Positions 1 through 12,379 of a DNA stretch of 64,000 bases are shown one piece after another. Position numbers and translations under genes: made by a program. Location of the stretch: the NCBI GenBank assembly GCA_030737835.1, contig CM060856.1, positions 12,490,777 through 12,554,776 of the forward strand, given 5' to 3'. Source of the stretch: Acorus gramineus. Its lineage: Eukaryota > Streptophyta > Magnoliopsida > Acorales > Acoraceae. The notes under the pieces were generated by a model. The model searched no databases, was not told where the DNA came from, and was given only the letters and a program-made list of their open reading frames with translations. The stretch's first letter is position 1; the number at the start of each line of letters is the position of its first letter.

Positions 1-141
1 ATTCAATGGATGTACCACATAGATGTTTTTTTTTTTATTGGTAAGGTGAGCCTCTTTCATTCCAAAAAACCAATATAGTACCACATAGATGTTGCATTGC
101 AGGACTTTATCATAAATCTTTGCCCCAGAACTAAATGATGC

Positions 142-3100
142 TTACTCAGTTTGAACAGTCAAGTCTTGAATACCCAAGTCATGGTATAAGCCATGTACAT
201 ATTGCACTATAGCACTATCATCTGCATCTTTCTTCATCTGTTCAACAAACAAGCCAAAAAAAAGAGAAACATTTATGTGAATAACAGATTAGACACAAGC
301 TGCTTGAGATGTTTCTTAATATTTATGGTACACAAGAAAATATCACATTATATATATATCACATTATATGAAGTGCCTCTTAGTGTTCCATAACATAATC
401 AATTATCAGAATGCAGAGGAAACACAAAAAATGCATCATGATATGATTTACATCATGACAAATTCAAAAGGAGAAATACCCAAAAGTGCATATTTATCAC
501 CTGAATGGAGATGGATCCCACAACATGTCCAGGTACCAACTCCCAAAATCGAGCTTGAGAAACTTCAGAAACATCCTCATGAGAAGTTATCTGATCAGGA
601 TGAGACCACTCATGATATAACTCATAAGCATTAAAAAAAAAATCTCACAACAAATTTTCTGAAAAGAAAATGAAACATATTTTCTATATGATCTATTGGT
701 ATGACAAAACAATATTAGCTACAAAAAAAAGTAATTTATGATTGCAAAATTCTTACTTGTCTTGAGCATTTATTAATGGCAGAAGGGGGAATGCTTGGGG
801 GTGCCATTTGAAGCAGAACGCTGCCAGTTGTTCTGAAAAGTGGCATGACAAGCATGAAGATTGCGACAGATACCAATCCAAGGCACAACACTTCAGCGTT
901 TTCAATCCTGCAAATTGAAAATACAATTCAAACACTTCATACCGAAGGACGTAACACAGAAGAGAAGATAATAGAAACGAAATCATACCCAAGTGTCAGG
1001 AACCATGATGCCAGAATCAATCCGGCACTGAGAAACATTAAACAAAGAGAGCTTAGGAAATATCTCCAGGCACAGCTTAATTAAAAGTAATGAACATGCA
1101 AAATGAGACAGCTGCTAACTGAAAAGATAATGCACAGCGTCAAAATTTGTTTTGCAAATAATTCATTCATGTATTATTTTAACAAAGAAGTTTGGGTAGT
1201 TTCTCGAAATAATAGCAGAATAAAATGTATTGTTAAATTGGTTTGTGGTATACTCATCTACCTACGGATAGAATCAGCAAGAACATGTAAGCACACTGAG
1301 TGGTAGTTCATGTCTTCTGGCTTCCTATAAACTGCGCAAAAAAAATAAAGAGAAATCAGCCAGTGTACACATAACGTCTTGTGGAATTTCACACATAATC
1401 CTTATGATCCTTGCATATCAAAAGATAACTTGCCAATATTGATACGCGCATAGCTCCGGAAGAACCAAACACCAAGGAGATTCACCAATAGGTTTGTCAC
1501 CGCCGAAATAATCAAATAATGCCTGTAATAATAAATTAGCTTGTGAACCTTACATCTATTAAATAAGTTGTAGTGCAAAATTATCATGGAGCAACTGAAC
1601 GTGACATAAATTAATAAATTTAAATTTTGTAATACTTGACTGGTGACCAATTAATGAAATCTGGTAGCCAATCTACCCTTCCCTCAAAAAAAAATTTAAT
1701 TAATAAATTTATAAATGCTGCGTAGATATCCACCTCAGTATGATAATTCATTTTATTTCCCCACCATTTGATGGCAATACATGAAGTCTAAAAAAAAAAA
1801 GGGACTGTCATGCTTATTAAAGTTGCATAGCACATTCTATTCTAAAATATGTGAAAAACACACCAATAGAAAAGGCAGCATATAACCAACTATTTATCAG
1901 CCTATGATTCATCTGAAAGCTCAGCTTACTTGTGTTCAGATTCGTCCTGTACAAATGCATGGAGTGCTTCCACAGCTAAGGAGAACGACATAAATAAAAG
2001 AAACAGCTGTCTACACAGGCAACATAAAGCAAAAAAATATTATATGTTAGGTCTGACAGAATGACTTGGTAAGAAAGCAATTCAACAGCAACTATGATGA
2101 GATCACCATTAGGCCTGTCAACAGGTCGGGTTGCGGTGGACCCGGACCCGACCCGTTTGATTGTCGGGTTCTTCGTGTCAGGTTCATATCGGGTTGGGTC
2201 GACCCATTAACATGCCTAGGTCAGACAAACAGAGGTCGATAAACTTCTTACGGGCCTACAATGGCTTCATTTTTTTAAAAAAAAGTCGAGTGTATTATAA
2301 AAAGCTCTTCACTATTTTGATTTTTTAATGTTTTGTGAGCGAACATTTGGAATATGGTTTGGATTGTTATGCTTTTACGTGAAGTCAAAAGGTTGTAAAA
2401 TATTTCAAATGCTTAAATTTTAAATGATTATTCAGTATTTAGTTATAAATGTTGCGCTGAATCATGGGTGTTGCGTTGGATTATAAATAAATAAAAATCA
2501 CATAGTATTTGAGTTGGGTCAATCAAGTCAATCGGGTCGTTGGGGTGGACCCAGACTTGACCTGTTTTGGTTGTCGGGTCCTTCAGGTTGGATATGTACC
2601 TTTTATCAGGTCAGGTTCAGGTTCGGGCCGACCCACGACCCATTGACAGGCTTAATCACCATTAGTTAAGAGTTGAAACAAGATAACTTAACTAACAAAA
2701 CAGAGATCAAAAGTGAAAAGATGAACTCAGAGGAATGCATTCTCAGATAATACTTCAAATAAATCAGCTACCCAGTTCACAAAACCTTGAAAGAAAATAA
2801 AACCCTAAAAATCAAGGAAATCGTTAAAAAAAAGTTAATCCTATAAGTTCATCCTTTCTATTATTTTTTAAAATTACCTGCAAAAAAAGTTACTCCTAAT
2901 AGGAATGACATTGGCAGATTCTAACAAATAATATAAATCATAAAGCAGAGTGTAAATATTCAAAATACAAGCTATAAGGATTTTGATGGAGTATTCGTTG
3001 ATGGAAAAAAATAAAGATTCCTTTAAAATTTATTTCCATAAATTCTGCGTGATTAAGGAGTATACAAAGCCCATCCTTAAAAATCTTTACAATTGAGAGG

Positions 3101-6100
3101 AGTGGGAAACAGAATTCCGGGTGATTTATGCCACCCTGTCTCCTAAGGATTTTAAAATTTGTGCTGAAAATTCAGCCAATAAACCATGATTGAGGCTTGT
3201 GATGTCTTTTAGTAAGTATGCAGACCAATGCCATCAACTTTCCCTTCCTGGTCATATGGTTGCCATAATTATACAATAGGTTGTGAACGGCCTTCAACTT
3301 TGCTTGGAGCTATATATTCCTCCTACAGAACCTTATACTTTAAATAACTTAACATCTATGGTGCATAATTTACATAATTTTACAAAAATGGATTTTCATT
3401 GCTAATGTTTCATAGGAAGAATGAGAGTAAACAGATCCACCCTATTAAATTGCCTCAAAATTTAAATGTTAAAACTATATATATCAATGACGGGGGATAT
3501 TAAAAAAAATGATAATGGGTGTCCAACAAGTACTTACAGCATTTGTGAAGGCAGACAAAACTTCAAGCCTTTTATATCTGAAAAAAGAATGAAAATTTTG
3601 TAACATTGTAATTTGTAAGTCTGCAATTAAAATCTCATTGCATGGCATCCCATAATAAAAAATCTCTTTTTTGATAATTTACAAAGCTTTCAGAACAATG
3701 GAGGATAGAAATTATGCTTATATATACCAGAAATACACAAAAAGAAATGACAATGAAAATGAAGAAGATACCCCTTTTAGTCAGTCAACTTGATGCAACG
3801 AGGCCAACCCAAGAAAAAATAAAGAGAGCAAAACCAAGAAGAAGGTTAAAAAAGCAGCCGGATACCATTTTCAAAAAATAAAAATGATGTCATTTGGTTA
3901 AAACAAGAGCCCAACTGAAAAGGTCAAGAACTCTTTGTCTTTGTATTAGCAATGATGTAGGCCAACCTATGTATGTTACCATGAAGCTTTTTTTTTCAAG
4001 GTAAATTAAGATTAAACATAATTGTTGCAGTTTTCCCTTTGTTAGTGTAGATTGAAATGTTATGCATGACTTCCCAAGTTCAAATATTAACGAGTATTTA
4101 ACACATATAATGTTTTCCATTTATTTATTTTTAATTTTTTTTACTATTCTTACATATTTCTCATATACATAATAATAAATTTCTTCGTACAGAGTCATAT
4201 TCATGTGTCTATTAACAAAATCAATATGGGCTTTTCAACAAGGACGACAGCATTTTCCTCAAAAAAAAAACAAGGACGACAGCATGCAACATTTTTTTTC
4301 ACGGGAAACCTATCTTGGGATCTTCTATTTTATAAAAACATGGTTCTTTGAGTAAAATTCATGTGAATTTTTTTAAGATTATATTTGCACACAAACAGAA
4401 AGAAAAGAAGCATGATGGTCAGGAAAATGGGAAAATGTTATGAAGGCTAAGAAATTGACCATAGAATAACTTTATCCAATGTTTGGAGCACCTAATTCAG
4501 ATGATTAGCATACCATTATCACCTAAAAAAACATCTAATTCAGCATAAGATGAAAAGGAATTTTGGTATAATAGTGGATTTTATATTTGATTTCCCAATA
4601 GAAAAGTTGTTTGCTAACAGCTGTGCATTCATTGCATGAGATTAATTTACAACACAAACATTAAGTTTAATATTATTACATTATAGCACAACAAGGCTGC
4701 AAGACGCACAAAATTTATTAATCAAAATGCTGCCTGGTACACATTAAGATAAAATAAGTTGAACATTGAAATTGTCAATGACACATTGCAAATCAAAGCG
4801 TTTAACCTATTTAACATTATCATCTATTTGAACCAAAATCAATCAACATACAATACCACTAGAAACTGAAGAAACCAGAAGCGTGCCTATACATTTCCTA
4901 CTTCACTCTGCTATTTTAAACACTCAATTTGCAACTTGAAAAATCAATAATACTCAGTTACTCAACACAATGCAGTTTTCACTAAACTTTAGATGCAATA
5001 ACTACTACTCTACTATTCATTCCACAAGGCTAGTTCCTAGTCGGCATTGCATTTACATTCCAAGTGTATTATTTTAACTACCTCCATCATGTCCACATTA
5101 CCAGAAACTGCTACCACGTAATTAGCTAAAATTTTCTTTCATGATCATATTTCAAATCCGCATCAATGGAAGCAAAGGCAGATTTCAAAAAAAAAAAAGG
5201 GGCCATGACTGGGATCGGAAGGGGCCATGACTACAGCTGGAGAAGGAGAACAGGGGGTAGAGATTGAGGGAGAATGAGATGGGAGTTCAGATATAGGAGG
5301 GAAAGACAAAAAATTAGTAGACTCACTTGGGACCGATAGAAAATTCACTGCACTTTTAGTTGGTAGGGTAGGTTATGTTTTAATCTTTTGATCATGTTTT
5401 TTTTTTCTTTTATTTTTGAGGGTAGGGGAGGGATTGCGTGGGCTAGGTGTGATTTAGGCGGACTAGGCATGATTTAGGCAGGTAGGCGGGCCCATGCGCC
5501 CGCTTAATGAACCTATTATTAGGCGGGTGGTCACCCAAGTCCATTTGGACCACCTACCCGCCTAGGCAGCGCCTAGGTGCGTCCAGACACCTATGATCAG
5601 CAGACACTCCTACCACATAACTAGCTATATTCTTTTATGATCATATTTCAAATTCACATCAAAGAAACAAAGGCAGATGGGGGACCAACTCAATGAACAA
5701 TAAGCAATATATTAACTAAACAAGCACCTCCCCTCTCTGTGAAAGAGGTCAGAGGATCAAATACTTGGGAGCACCATTTCTTCAAAAAAAAAAAAAAATA
5801 CTAAACAAAACAGAAATCCTCAACTAAATGCGGTCTTCAATCGTCACTAAACTTTAGATGCAATAACTACTAGTCTATTGCCCATTCCACAAGGCTAGTT
5901 CCTATTCATCATTGCATTTACATTCTAAATGTAGTATTTTAACTATCTCCACCATGTCCAGATCAACAGAAACTTCTATCACATAACTAGCTATAGTTTT
6001 CTTTTATGATCATATTTCAAATTGCAAATCAATATAAGCAAAGACAGATTTTTAGAAAATAAAAGGACTCAATGAACAATAAGCAATACATTAACTAAAC

Positions 6101-6798
6101 AAAACAAAAATCCTCAACCAAAAAATTTTCAATTGCTACCCACCCATATGTATAAACTCCATCAGGCATCTTCCTTGAAGCAGCCATTGCAAACAGCGAA
6201 AATGTTAGGAGGCCACACCCAAACGTCAAATGGAAAGCATCAGACACCAGACCTACAAATCACATAACAAATCAGTAAAAGTAGTAAAAAAGAAACAAAA
6301 CAGTAAGATAAAACTGAGATTCTAACCTACACGCCCCGTCAAAAGGCCGAAAATCAATTCCATGGTCGAATAAGCTACGTTGAGAGAGATCATCACGAAC
6401 AACCGCTTCATCGGACGGTTCCCCGACCTTATAAGCCGAATCACATAGAATAAAAGGTGCACAAAGGACACTCTCCCTGACAAATCTCCCCTCCGTTGCT
6501 TATCATCATCGAGAGAAGCGCAGGCGTTCGAAGGTATGCTAATGGTGGAATCGCAACGAGAGAGCAGCGGCCCGAGATGACCGCGGGGGGCCGACCCGAT
6601 CGGCGTTCGAGGGACGTCCGATTGGCGGAACGACACCTGGCGCGTGAAGGCGAACCGCCGATCGAATTCTCCGCCGCTCCATGGATGCTGTCGAGCCTCG
6701 GCGGCGCCGTCGGGGGCGCGTTGGCTGAAGGAAGCGCTCCTCGAGGAGGAGAACCTGGTGTCCGTTTCGGCGACGAAAGGCGACGCTTGATTTTCCAT
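142..6798 (-). CDS. MTP5: Metal tolerance protein MTP5/MTPC2-like (cation diffusion facilitator, Zn transporter), 10 exons
   Basis: Exons (minus strand, 5' to 3'): 6798-6327, 6252-6144, 3577-3538, 2006-1930, 1522-1434, 1331-1262, 1027-989, 907-757, 590-501, 237-142. They sum to 1233 nt, 410 aa and stop, close to Arabidopsis MTP5. The product is a cation diffusion facilitator. In Arabidopsis MTP5 pairs with MTP12 at the Golgi to move zinc; that role is known of the family and inferred here. Residues 1-120 are a Ser/Arg-rich cytosolic tail, followed by hydrophobic segments starting at MKRLFVMISLNVAYST. The TM5 metal motif HxxxD is present (H278-D282), while the TM2 motif reads H165xxxG169, so one metal ligand is missing, as I recall for this subfamily. 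I chose ATG 6798; the frame extends upstream only through a non-ATG codon. Exon 5 ends in a GC donor rather than GT. The 2.6-kb and 1.5-kb introns carry repeats. The end at 142 is a true stop. Confidence 0.92.
2110..2654. mobile_element. Non-autonomous hAT-type element in MTP5 intron 3, with 8-bp target-site duplication
   Basis: The termini are TAGGCCTGTCAA and, reverse-complemented, TAAGCCTGTCAA. They are flanked by the 8-bp direct repeat ATCACCAT (2102-2109 and 2655-2662). An 8-bp duplication and a TAGG-type terminus are hAT hallmarks. Both subterminal regions are rich in GGGTCGGGT/ACCCGACCC motifs and the AT-rich centre has no transposase ORF. It is the same family as 60985-61762. Confidence 0.8.
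4978..6115. repeat. Duplicated intronic block in MTP5 intron 2
   Basis: A segment beginning ACTAAACTTTAGATGCAATA occurs near 4980 and again near 5848. It continues through matching CACAAGGCTAGTTCCTA, TTTACATTC and ATGATCATATTTCAAAT stretches. A third partial copy of the later half lies at about 5600-5720, and the motif CTCAATGAACAATAAGCAAT is present at both about 5690 and 6068. The copies are diverged by many point changes, so the duplication is not recent. A hAT-like element separates the first copy from the second. Confidence 0.7.
5190..5594. mobile_element. 5'-degraded hAT-like element, same family as 39834-40450
   Basis: The right end CAGACACCTATG and the subterminal GCCTAGGCGG-type motifs match the intact element at 39834-40450. 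Internal stretches also match (GGGAGAATGAGAT, AGACTCACTTG, TCACTGCAC, TAGGCATGATTTAGG, CGCCCGCTTAAT). I could not recognise a left terminal repeat or a target-site duplication, so the left boundary is approximate and the copy is probably truncated. Confidence 0.65.
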
Positions 6799-7952
6799 TT
6801 TTTGCGATCGCACACCGAACAGAAACCCTAGCTTCCGATGGGGTTATGATCGTGTAATGAATTGGGGTTTCGACATCGATCGCTCTAACAGAATATCCGC
6901 TGATTTTTATATTGCTGTAGTCTTTGAGTCTTTGACTTAAAAAGAGTGTCGCCGGGGAGGCCCTCGTTTAGGTAGTGTCATAATATATTATTTTTTATTT
7001 AGTTATTTTTTTAATTTTTTTTATTGAAAAGTATAATAATACTTAAATTGTTTGATTTACCTAAAAAAATCCAACAATGATTTCGAGTGTAATTTTTTAT
7101 AAAAAAAAAATTAATTTTAAAAATTAATTCAAATTACACTTGTTTTTGAATAATTAGGCGCATTTGAATAGTGTGATTGTTTTGGAATTTGGATGGATTT
7201 TTTTTTTGTAAAAATCTGTTTATTTCGTTAATGGATTTCTACCCAGATTCAATATATAGAAAATGATTAAAGAATATCAAAATACCCTTACTAACTTGTC
7301 TTATAAATCTAACCATGTACCTAATATTAATATACAAATATAAGATGATAAAATTTTTAATAAAAAATAAATGAAATTACATAAAACAACCATAGAGAGT
7401 AGTTTTTACTAATAAACCCGATAACATAATGATAAAATAAAAAATAAAACATTTTGGAAAGAATGATACGATAACACAATTTAGAATTGTTGATACAAAT
7501 GTGTTACCAAAATAAAAAGTGATCTATACTAATATACAAAGACATTTAATAATAAATAAATAAATTACATAAAATTGTGTTAGCATAAAAAATAAACTAA
7601 TTTTGCTTCTACACAAACAATCAGATAGTGGAGCATCGACGGCGCAATGGCATGCTTCCAACTCAAAAAAAAAAAAATTCACATCACACAGTTACACCTG
7701 CTTACACACCTCCAAACCAGCAATGCCTTATATGTGAAAACAATCAGCACGTTTTCATTGTGCCAAACCTATAGAAACATTTGAAACCACCCAGCCCAGT
7801 TCAACTAGAACATAAGAGAAACAGCTTTTGAAAGATGTACAGATATACAAAAAAAACAAGGGTTCAGGTGGTAAGAACTCACACCACCCATCATTGACCA
7901 TTGCATCAGTTGTGTCTTCCCAGGAAGAAATCCGGAGAAGACGCACTATGTT
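6799..7952. other. Intergenic region between the MTP5 5' end and the NUDX23 3' end
   Basis: About 120 bp of mixed composition near the MTP5 start holds its putative TATA box. The remainder is very AT-rich, with poly-A and poly-T runs. An imperfect inverted repeat at about 7085-7137 (GAGTGTAAT and ATTACACT) could form a small foldback. I see no gene here. Confidence 0.6.
6904..6911 (-). promoter_or_regulatory. Putative TATA box of the MTP5-like gene
   Basis: TATAAAAA on the minus strand lies about 105 bp upstream of the ATG at 6798, a usual distance for a plant gene with a short 5' UTR. Position and sequence are the only evidence. Confidence 0.45.
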
Positions 7953-10900
7953 TTAAGTTTTATAGTGGCTTTCCACAGAAAAACCGCGGGGGTCAGATGG
8001 GCTTGCTCCTTGTCTGCAATAACACGATGACAGTTCAAGAAGGCACGAGTTAAGCAAGTCCAGTCATGATAATTTTGCCATCTCTGTAGGTTAGGTTTTA
8101 AATCCACCTGATCAAATGAATTGGGTTGTCCGAAGAGAGAATGATTTACAAGATATTTTAGAGAATTTGTTTATAGACTATCTAGCCTTTCAGGTGATAA
8201 TCAATCTATCTATCTATATGTGCCAAATTTGAAGGCATGATCTATTTAAAAATCTAATTACATTTACCAAGGATCAGGGCTTAAGAATCAATTGTATGTA
8301 AGAATGAAAAAAAAAATGTAGCACAGAGTTAGATAATGATCCTTCTTAGCATATCTCATTTGGATGTTATTGTGGAAGTGATCCATCAAATATATGTACA
8401 ACACCCAATTTTACCTTTTATTTATGGTAGCGTAATGAAAGTTCAGTTTCCCCAACTTGATATCCTCACTGTACTGCAGTTACAGAAGACAAGGTTGATA
8501 AGATTAGCAGCAACATCAACTTCAGGGATTAAGTGATTGATTCAGAAGTTGGGATCAGAATGGAGAACGGAAAATTATAGTGATGTAAGATAAGATACCG
8601 CAACCAAAATCAACACAACAAGAAATGCAGGCGATAATAGATTGTTCGTGAAGGCTTCGCATACCATTTTTAAGGTGACATATATAGATGAAAATGCCAA
8701 GGAATCAAATGGAATATCATCAAGAGAGAAAAGAGCGCATTCCAGAGACTCGGGACCAGGGGAAAAGTGGGGTGTTTTCAGCTTTGCTCGAAACATTATG
8801 TAACTCTGTACTGCATGTGAAATACAGAAACTGAAAGGGTTATTTACTGATACTCGTAAAATATGTCTCAGAAGAAAGAAATGAAGCGTTCTCACTTGGC
8901 CGATACGAGGAATATCTAGTTGAGCAAATGGCGAAAGTACTTCCACTTCAGCGCAAGCTTCTTCCAGCGTCTCTCTCATCGCACCTTCTGCTGCCGACTC
9001 ACCCATTTCCAAGAAGCCTGCAGGAAGAGTCCTGAACATTGTACAATATGATTAAGCACAGTTAAGGCTTTACATGTGGAAGTCTATTCACCTCAAGTAG
9101 TCCATCGATATCAGAAGCACTTTAATCAAACCCATTCTTATTCCATGCGTCACTTCACTAGTTATTTTTTTGAAAAATCACTTCACTAGTTATTGACCAT
9201 AGTATTGTAAATCTGTCACTCCACATACCAAAGATATCTATGGATAGACAGATGGACATATACATGCATACATGCTAAAATTTAGTATAATATTACTAAA
9301 TAGTACATACAAGAATCAGTAACAGCTAATAAGAAATATAAATATTAAGATTTAGAGAAAGTTACCTACCATAGACCATAAGATGGTTGAATGTTCCTTT
9401 TGCATAACAATACTTTGGCATCATGCTCAACTAGGCATCCAACAACCTGTAAAATCAATCACAAACTTGATGTCATTGACTTCCACTGTTGAAAAATACT
9501 AGAAACAGTGAGAAAACCAAATAACGAATGAGCTAAAATGATCATTTTTCTCATAAGAAAACAATAAATTCCAATAAAAAATAATTAATATATGCCTTGT
9601 CGATGATTTTAACTATATTTGACCCATAAACTACACCAGTACACCTAGTTACCATTAGAAAGGGAAGGAAACTTCGTGATGGCTATTTAGTCTAAGAGAA
9701 AAAAAGATAACTCAAAATCCATACAATACAAATACGTTACTAGCAACAATACTAAAAGCAAAAAACTCACAAACATCAAGTGTTGTCTGCTCAATTGGTT
9801 AAACTACGAATATACTCCCTGACATTAGTCTTTTGCGCTGCATTAACTGAAATTTTACAATGCCACAAAGTTTCGAGTCAAGAAGTTCATAAGTCCTGTC
9901 ACCAGCTTTTGTTGCACACTCAGACCACTCCAATCAGATCCCCATTTACAATCTACCTACTGTGAAACTTCTTCAGGTGCACTCACTTCTTATAATTCCC
10001 ACTGAATGATCTAAGACTCCTCATTCAGACCAGACCAACATATTAAGGATTTAAGGTTTTGCCTCTTAAGTCTTAACTGCTGAGTAGCCAGCATTTCAAA
10101 TTTATTATTAATCTCCTCGCTACATTTCAAATGCTATCTTACAGAGCCAGGAGACCTGTACGATACAAAACACTGTAAAGGGAACAGAACATAGATAATT
10201 CGATGTGTGGGTTATTGAATATTCACTCTATACCAACTGGATCTTGCATCAGCTGACTATTCCTGGTATCTTTGGAGACATCTGCATATGTTTTTCAGCA
10301 TCTTTTATTATAAAAAACACAGTGCCTGAATGCACTTCTTGAGAGATTGTTCATGATTTTCAACTAAAGCTTCTTCCCCAAAACTAGTATCAACAGTTAT
10401 GTTCACAGAGCATATCAAGCCTGTCTTAGTTTACTCAAAAACTTCAACCCATGGCATCCTCCATTCTCCAATAGCATTGACCACCTTTTTCTGGTCTTAA
10501 TCAATTAGCACTATTTAATCATCAAATGACAACCTAAGAGACATCAATTTAAAATAAAAATCTAAGAAAATCTTGAAAATTGAAAAAACAGATATCAGGA
10601 AAAGATGAATGCTTTGGAAAGTACTTGAATAAAATTATTTTCTATAAGCTTTAATGTGTACTACATTATAGGAAAAAGGAAACAAATAGATGCCAGTGAA
10701 TATCTGCATTTGTTCTCTTTAACTATCCATTGTAATAATCAGATAACCGTTCTTTGGCAACCTCTGCATTCCAGATAAAAAAATCCCCTTCAATTCCCAT
10801 CAATTTTTAATACAACTGATGATTTGTTCAATAAATAATTAAAATTCCTAGCTCTATGAGTTGGTCCGGAAAACAACCTGACAAAAAACAAAGGATCAGC

Positions 10901-12379
10901 GAAACGGTTACCATTTTTGGATTCTCATAGAATATTCTCCCACAAAGCGTGCAAACTGCTCTCATCTTCTCCTCTCCTTCCGGTACAGCTAGCTTGGTCG
11001 GGCCTCCACAAGACTGACAGAAACTGACATTTGGCTTGTGCGCCTACAGTTGAATTGCAAAATAATTAGGATAAAACATAAAGGAGAAGATAAAAGAGTG
11101 CAAAGAAATCAGCCAATCGTGTTTCACATGCAATATGACGTCTCTTCCATGAATAAAAAACCAACAAGCAATTCCGCTACTCCTACACTAACAATTTCTA
11201 TTCGAATGTTATGTATAAGAACTCTCGATCTCAGCCCACATGGGTTGACAAGTTGGCTAGAGCCATTGGTTTACTCACATAGGTCTCAAGTTTGAATACC
11301 TTTATTAGGGCTGGTTTGACAAAGGGATAAGTGGTGAGATATGGGGTAATTGTTGGGATAAGTTGGGGGGAGGACAACTTATCCCGTTTGGTATAAAAAA
11401 TAATCGGGATAAAAAAATGACAATTGTCTCGATTTTGAAATAAAAATGAAATTTTTTTGTTTTACCTAAAGGCTGGAATAACATTTATCCTCACTATTTG
11501 CCACAATTTTGACAAATGTGAATAACGATAAAATTGATAGATTTTTTATCCTCTATTAGGATAATCCTCAAAATCTTAAACCCTTGCCAAACTAGCCCTT
11601 AGGCTTTAGGCTTATCTGATTCACATTGTTTGTAAGTGACTGTGTGCATTGGGGACTTTCCCAACTAACATTAGGGTTCCTTGTCAAAACAAAAAAAAGT
11701 CTCTCAGTGATTTTATTTATTTATTGAAAATTGTCTCTCCATGATATTTCGAACATAAAGAAAGGGAACAAACAATCAAAAGGGCTATTGTTGACAAAAG
11801 TACTAGCGATGAGCAATCTATAAATTCACAACATAGCATGTGAAGAATGTTATGCCAGTTATGCTTGATTGAAATTATTTCAAGAAAACATAAAGAAAGA
11901 ACTGTAATATAAATTAGAAACAACATTATTATTTAATAGAACATAAACCAAGAATCCTCTTCATGGCACAACCAGTTTTCTATCCCTTAATGAGAAGGAA
12001 AAACAAAGAAAAAAAAATGCATAAACGAAAACAAATGAAGCAAAAGCATCGATGGCTAAAATTCCAAGAAAACCCAAACAATCCTTAATAAGACAACACA
12101 AAATCAGAAAATCCGAAACCCTCGGAATGTCAATCTAACCGTCGCGGCCGCGGACGACGCAACAGAAGCCGACGGAGCTGCGGCGACATCCGGGTTCGAT
12201 TCGGCACGGCACGAAGACATCCGGAGAGCCTTGGAACGACCACCGACGGACTTCAAACGTGGATGAGAAACTGCAATGGCTGATCTCGAAGAGGAGATCA
12301 ACAGAGAGAGGGCGTGAGGTCTGAGAGAGTGATTGTACGGAGAGATCTCGGATCCGAGGAGTTGGAGAGTTCTCAGCAT
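7953..12379 (-). CDS. NUDX23: Nudix hydrolase 23-like, chloroplastic (FAD / ADP-ribose diphosphatase), 7 exons
   Basis: Exons (minus): 12379-12140, 11043-10912, 9446-9370, 9031-8896, 8805-8665, 8473-8415, 8013-7953; 846 nt, 281 aa, the usual length for NUDX23. Arabidopsis NUDX23 is a plastid enzyme that hydrolyses FAD and ADP-ribose and takes part in flavin homeostasis. Residues 1-80 form a Ser/Ala/Arg-rich plastid transit region. A four-cysteine zinc ribbon follows (CQSC 89-92, CTLC 111-114), then the Nudix domain. The Nudix box at 155-177 has G155, E161, R169-E170 and E173-E174, but the canonical glycine after the EE pair is Cys176. The C-terminus (PSDPRGFS) matches the family. Exon 5 may begin at either of two nearby AG sites; the second keeps the conserved frame. 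The ATG at 12379 is chosen because the upstream in-frame start is not ATG. Intron 1 contains a MITE. Confidence 0.93.
11236..11690 (+). mobile_element. Possible tRNA-derived SINE interrupted by a MITE
   Basis: TTGGCTAGAGCCATTGG resembles a Pol III A box. About 30 bp on, AAGTTTGAATACC resembles a B box (GGTTCGAATCC). The downstream part ends in an A-rich tail (CAAAACAAAAAAAAG). The body is split at 11305 by the Tourist-like element described separately. I found no clear flanking duplication, so this is a tentative call. Confidence 0.4.
11308..11598. mobile_element. Tourist-like MITE (PIF/Harbinger type) in NUDX23 intron 1
   Basis: The terminal inverted repeats are GGGCTGGTTTGACAA and, reverse-complemented, GGGCTAGTTTGGCAA. 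They are flanked by the 3-bp duplication TTA (11305-11307 and 11599-11601). Length 291 bp, AT-rich, no ORF. The TTA duplication and GGGCTGTTTGG-type end are typical of Tourist elements. Confidence 0.75.
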
